A DNA stretch of 7,927 nucleotides from JBMNNU01 sp050942695 (lineage in GTDB: Bacteria; Chloroflexota; UBA6077). The stretch covers positions 1 to 7,927 of the forward strand of contig JBMNNU010000146.1 in the NCBI GenBank assembly GCA_050942695.1, in the 5' to 3' direction. The notes beneath the pieces are model-generated. The model was not told the origin of the DNA. It did no database searches and worked only from the letters and a program-made list of their open reading frames with translations. Both the position numbers and the translations under genes were made by a program. This document shows positions 6,199-7,927 of the stretch, one piece after another. Position 1 is the stretch's first letter. Each line of letters starts with the position of its first letter.

Positions 6199-6209
6199 CT
6201 TGAATCTTA
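6184..6209 (-). promoter_or_regulatory. FliA/SigD-type flagellar promoter candidate upstream of fapA
   Basis: On the minus strand 6191-6184 reads GCCGATAA, an exact match to the FliA -10 consensus. TAAGATTC (6209-6202) lies 10 bases upstream, compared with TAAAGTTT and 11 bases in the consensus. The spacer is nearly all A. A transcript would start near 6176 and give fapA a leader of about 157 bases. The match to a flagellar sigma site in front of a FapA-family gene is what makes it credible. The same bases also form a terminator-like structure on the plus strand, so the match could be fortuitous. Confidence 0.45.
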
Positions 6210-6382
6210 ACCCCCAAATTCGATATTTACGATCGGGGAGACCCACAAGATTCTCAGGATATGGACATATTGTGGTGGGATCAATATCCTTTAGATGCCG
6301 CATGCGGAGCTTTAGCTCGATTGGCGGTAACGCTTATCATCGCTTTTGGATGTCTCAAGTTCGCATGACGATATCTGTCATC

Positions 6383-6391
6383 GAGGAGGAG
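6383..6391 (+). promoter_or_regulatory. Ribosome binding site that decides the start of the unknown gene
   Basis: GAGGAGGAG ends five bases before the ATG at 6397. The frame is open upstream to an ATG at 6346, but that codon has no ribosome binding site and would translate straight through this one, so 6397 is the better start. Confidence 0.8.
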
Positions 6392-6396
6392 ATGTT

Positions 6397-7026
6397 ATGT
6401 GCAGTGAGCTTGGTAGAATCGAGAAGCCCGAGGCCGAGCAGTTCAAGGGCCAGAGGAAGATCTACCTGGTCCCCCTGATCTTTGCGCCCCGACAACCAAC
6501 CAAGGATTATGCGGAGCTGTACGAACGATATTGGTCTGGAGTTAGAGAGCATCTGCTGAAGCTCGAGGGGAGAATCGGAAGCATCGCGAGGGTATACCAT
6601 GAGGCCGTAGGTTTAGCTGGAGAGGAGGGTTTGGCCGAGGCGGAGAAGCTGAATGAAAAAAGCGCCTCCATCGCTCGAGGCAAAGTGGATGCAGGAGCTG
6701 TTTTCGAGGCGGTGGAGGATGAGGATCTGGTTACCGAAACCTTCGACTGGCAACGCTGCTTGATGGTTGGGCTCGAAAACAAGAAGGTAGCAGACCTGGT
6801 CTGGGGCCATTACAACGAGGCCGTTCGAAAACGGTACGAGGTGATGGCCAAGCGGATCGATGAAACGCTGAAGCCGGAGGAGGCTGGCCTTCTCTTCATC
6901 TCCGAGGACCATAGGGTGCAGTTCCCCACAGATATTCGAGTGTTCTACGTGGCTCCCCCAGCCCTGGACGAGATCCATCGGTGGATACGCGACCAACGAA
7001 GCCAGGCCAAGCAAGAAGGCGAGTGA
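6397..7026 (+). CDS. Protein of unknown function, 209 residues, predicted cytoplasmic
   Basis: I do not recognise the family. The reading frame is clearly coding: it has a strong ribosome binding site, protein-like composition, and an end just before a hairpin. There is no signal peptide, long membrane segment or metal-binding Cys/His cluster. Its parts suggest an alpha/beta protein: a strand at 21-29 (KIYLVPLIF), and amphipathic helices at about 36-95 (ELYERYWSGVREHLLKLEGR, then an E/K-rich stretch). An acidic segment follows at 103-115 (FEAVEDEDLVTET), then a long basic-acidic helix at 128-158. Two hydrophobic strands come next, at 163-169 (AGLLFIS) and 180-187 (IRVFYVAP), and a final helix at 189-200. 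The two late strands around an FPTDI turn could form a small domain core. The gene is divergent from fapA and convergent with the L,D-transpeptidase, so context gives no partner. Confidence 0.8.
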   Translation: MCSELGRIEKPEAEQFKGQRKIYLVPLIFAPRQPTKDYAELYERYWSGVREHLLKLEGRIGSIARVYHEAVGLAGEEGLAEAEKLNEKSASIARGKVDAGAVFEAVEDEDLVTETFDWQRCLMVGLENKKVADLVWGHYNEAVRKRYEVMAKRIDETLKPEEAGLLFISEDHRVQFPTDIRVFYVAPPALDEIHRWIRDQRSQAKQEGE

Positions 7027-7028
7027 CG

Positions 7029-7062
7029 GGATGCGGGGGCGCGGCGATTCGCCCCCGCATCC
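7029..7062. terminator. GC-rich 13-bp hairpin between convergent genes
   Basis: GGATGCGGGGGCG (7029-7041) pairs perfectly with CGCCCCCGCATCC (7050-7062) around an 8-base loop. It fills the 39-base gap between the stop codons at 7026 and 7066 and can fold in RNA from either strand, so it probably ends both transcripts. No T-run follows on either side, like the hairpin at 535-562. The organism may rely on strong stems without U-tracts. Confidence 0.65.
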
Positions 7063-7065
7063 TAA

Positions 7066-7764
7066 CTAATAGTGGACCCTCACCACAGTTCCTAGGTCGG
7101 CGAAGTTCCAGAAGAACTCCGCATCCTCGAGTCGCAGCCCAACACAGCCTCGGCTCGTCCGCCGCTCACCGAACACATCGTCGGTCCCCCAGTAGTTGTA
7201 GTGGAGGGCCGCTCCAGATGGGGTGAAGTACTGGGTATATAGGACATTGGGGAAGTAATAGTACCCAGGTGAACCTGGAGGGATGCCTATTGTTGCCCCG
7301 TCCATGATTTCGTTGAATATCCGTCTTTGTATGTTAAAGGTACCAACCGGGGTTTCCCAACCATCGCGACCGGTAGTTGTCTCTGCGGTGTAGATGGGCG
7401 TCCACCCCTCCATGGCGGTGGCGGTTTGCTCGGTCAGATCCACATCGATCCAGCGACCATATCCCGCCACTTTAGCGGCTGCGAAGCGGCTGTAAATATA
7501 CCCACCGGAGGCCGTCTGGTACCACAAGCCGCTTCCTCCATCCGGGTTTTCGCCAGCCACTACGTCAACCACCCAGATATCGTCACCCAGCCGTGCTACG
7601 CCAAGCAAATCTGCATCGGAATCAGGCTCTGCGCGGATGTTCGCCGCAATATCGACAACCGTTGCCGAAAACGGCGGCGGCGGCTCCTGCGCAAAGGCAG
7701 TCTCGACCGCTGTCACCATCGCCAGCGTTGCTGCAACAATCGTCAGCAATAGATATTTTGCCAT
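7066..7764 (-). CDS. Secreted L,D-transpeptidase (YkuD domain) with an N-terminal SH3-like domain
   Basis: This 232-residue exported enzyme would form 3-3 cross-links in peptidoglycan, or attach proteins to it, using a cysteine thioester. Residues 1-25 form a signal peptide (MAKYLLLTIV, then a hydrophobic run ending AFA). Residues 33-96 are a bacterial SH3-like domain (VVDIAANIRAEPDSDADLLG, then YIYSRF), a likely wall-binding module. Residues 104-232 are the YkuD domain, with the typical TPVGTFNI segment, H188 in ALHYNYWG, and the catalytic C207 in TSRGCVGLRLEDA. The domain ends GTVVRVHY right at the C-terminus. The usual ShGC motif is SRGC here, a known variation. I chose the ATG at 7764, which has GAGGAG four bases upstream and begins the signal peptide. 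The frame continues up to an ATG at 7860, but those 32 extra residues would bury the signal sequence. It stands as a single gene with its own upstream region. Confidence 0.92.
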   Translation of the reverse strand: MAKYLLLTIVAATLAMVTAVETAFAQEPPPPFSATVVDIAANIRAEPDSDADLLGVARLGDDIWVVDVVAGENPDGGSGLWYQTASGGYIYSRFAAAKVAGYGRWIDVDLTEQTATAMEGWTPIYTAETTTGRDGWETPVGTFNIQRRIFNEIMDGATIGIPPGSPGYYYFPNVLYTQYFTPSGAALHYNYWGTDDVFGERRTSRGCVGLRLEDAEFFWNFADLGTVVRVHY

Positions 7765-7800
7765 CTGACTCCTCTCAGATCGTAGCGTTCCTTGCCACGC

Positions 7801-7829
7801 CCTAAAAAGGGAGCCAGTTACTTTGGCAA
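7801..7829 (-). promoter_or_regulatory. Weak promoter candidate for the L,D-transpeptidase
   Basis: On the minus strand TTGCCA (7829-7824), five of six -35 bases, is followed after 17 bases by TTTAGG (7806-7801), a poor -10. The position, about 40 bases before the start codon, is suitable. Only the -35 is convincing. Confidence 0.28.
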
Positions 7830-7882
7830 TTCCCGTACCAGCTTCCAGAGGTCGGAGCATGGTTCACACAAACAGTCAGAAC

Positions 7883-7913
7883 TGTAGCGTCGGGCCTTGT
7901 GCCCGACGCTACA
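7883..7913. repeat. Perfect 13-bp inverted repeat at the right edge
   Basis: TGTAGCGTCGGGC (7883-7895) and GCCCGACGCTACA (7901-7913) are perfectly complementary around the loop CTTGT, and TTTT follows on the plus strand (7914-7917). It could be an intrinsic terminator for rightward transcription, but no plus-strand gene lies before it in this window. Its GC-rich, self-contained form also suits a dispersed REP-like element. Confidence 0.5.
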
Positions 7914-7927
7914 TTTTGACTCTTGCC

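Larger units (their letters stand above)
6020..6396. other. Divergent intergenic region between fapA and the unknown gene
   Basis: These 377 bases hold no convincing gene. From left to right they contain the fapA ribosome binding site (GGTGA, minus, 6026-6030), two copies of an imperfect 18-base direct repeat, and a small AGGTG/CACCT stem near 6128-6148. Then come the terminator-like hairpin overlapping the FliA-type promoter, and an AGGATAT/ATATCCT dyad (6256-6262 and 6284-6290). A weak plus-strand promoter candidate follows, TTTAGC (6311-6316), 18 bases, TATCAT (6335-6340), which could serve the gene at 6397. Confidence 0.55.

Noticed and set aside
6100..6200. Cyclic di-GMP riboswitch before the unknown gene
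   Set aside because: The conserved GEMM receptor and joining sequences are not present; only a small AGGTG/CACCT stem and the terminator-like hairpin are.
6613..7014. 133-codon minus-strand open frame opposite the unknown gene
   Set aside because: The plus-strand frame has the strong ribosome binding site and better composition. The minus-strand frame has neither.

Overview
The window is bacterial. It carries five complete protein genes and one gene cut by the window start, on both strands, at moderate to slightly high GC, with a lower-GC pocket around 3730-4050. The gene content points to a free-living, probably flagellate or formerly flagellate bacterium. It includes a FapA/DUF342 protein, an exported SH3 plus YkuD L,D-transpeptidase, a large secreted M14 metallopeptidase with a C-terminal amidotransferase-like domain, a small ferritin-like protein started at TTG, and strong AGGAGG-type ribosome binding sites. 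From the style of the L,D-transpeptidase and the peptidase I lean to Chloroflexota, with a clostridial-type Bacillota lineage as the alternative. This is an impression and not a proof.

Layout. Positions 1-452 (minus) hold the N-terminal part of a GltPh/DctA-type dicarboxylate or amino-acid:cation symporter that lacks the usual first membrane helix. A perfect 13-bp hairpin (535-562) separates it from the upstream gene on the same strand, a secreted M14 zinc carboxypeptidase (573-3194). Positions 3195-4068 form an 874-base stretch with no convincing protein gene. It does hold a good extended -10 promoter, several strong hairpins and operator-like dyads, so it is the most likely place for an undescribed regulatory RNA. 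A ferritin-like diiron protein follows (4069-4554, plus). Its 3' end overlaps by 11 bases the end of the convergent fapA-like gene (4544-6019, minus).

Positions 6020-6396 separate fapA from a divergent gene of unknown function (6397-7026, plus). This gap holds an exact FliA/SigD-type -10 octamer (GCCGATAA) pointing at fapA, and the same bases read on the other strand form a hairpin plus T7 tract that looks like an intrinsic terminator. The unknown gene converges, across a GC-rich 13-bp hairpin (7029-7062), on a secreted L,D-transpeptidase (7066-7764, minus). The window ends with another 13-bp inverted repeat (7883-7913) that may be a dispersed element.

How the genes may work together. There is no obvious single pathway or operon. 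Two gene products are exported (the peptidase and the L,D-transpeptidase) and one is a membrane transporter, so peptide breakdown followed by uptake of amino acids or dicarboxylates is a plausible link for the left-hand pair only. I see no mobile element, CRISPR array, tRNA or rRNA gene, and no clear new multi-gene system. The best leads are the gene-free region at 3195-4068, the promoter/terminator overlap at 6164-6209, the transporter without its first helix, and the unrecognised 209-residue protein.
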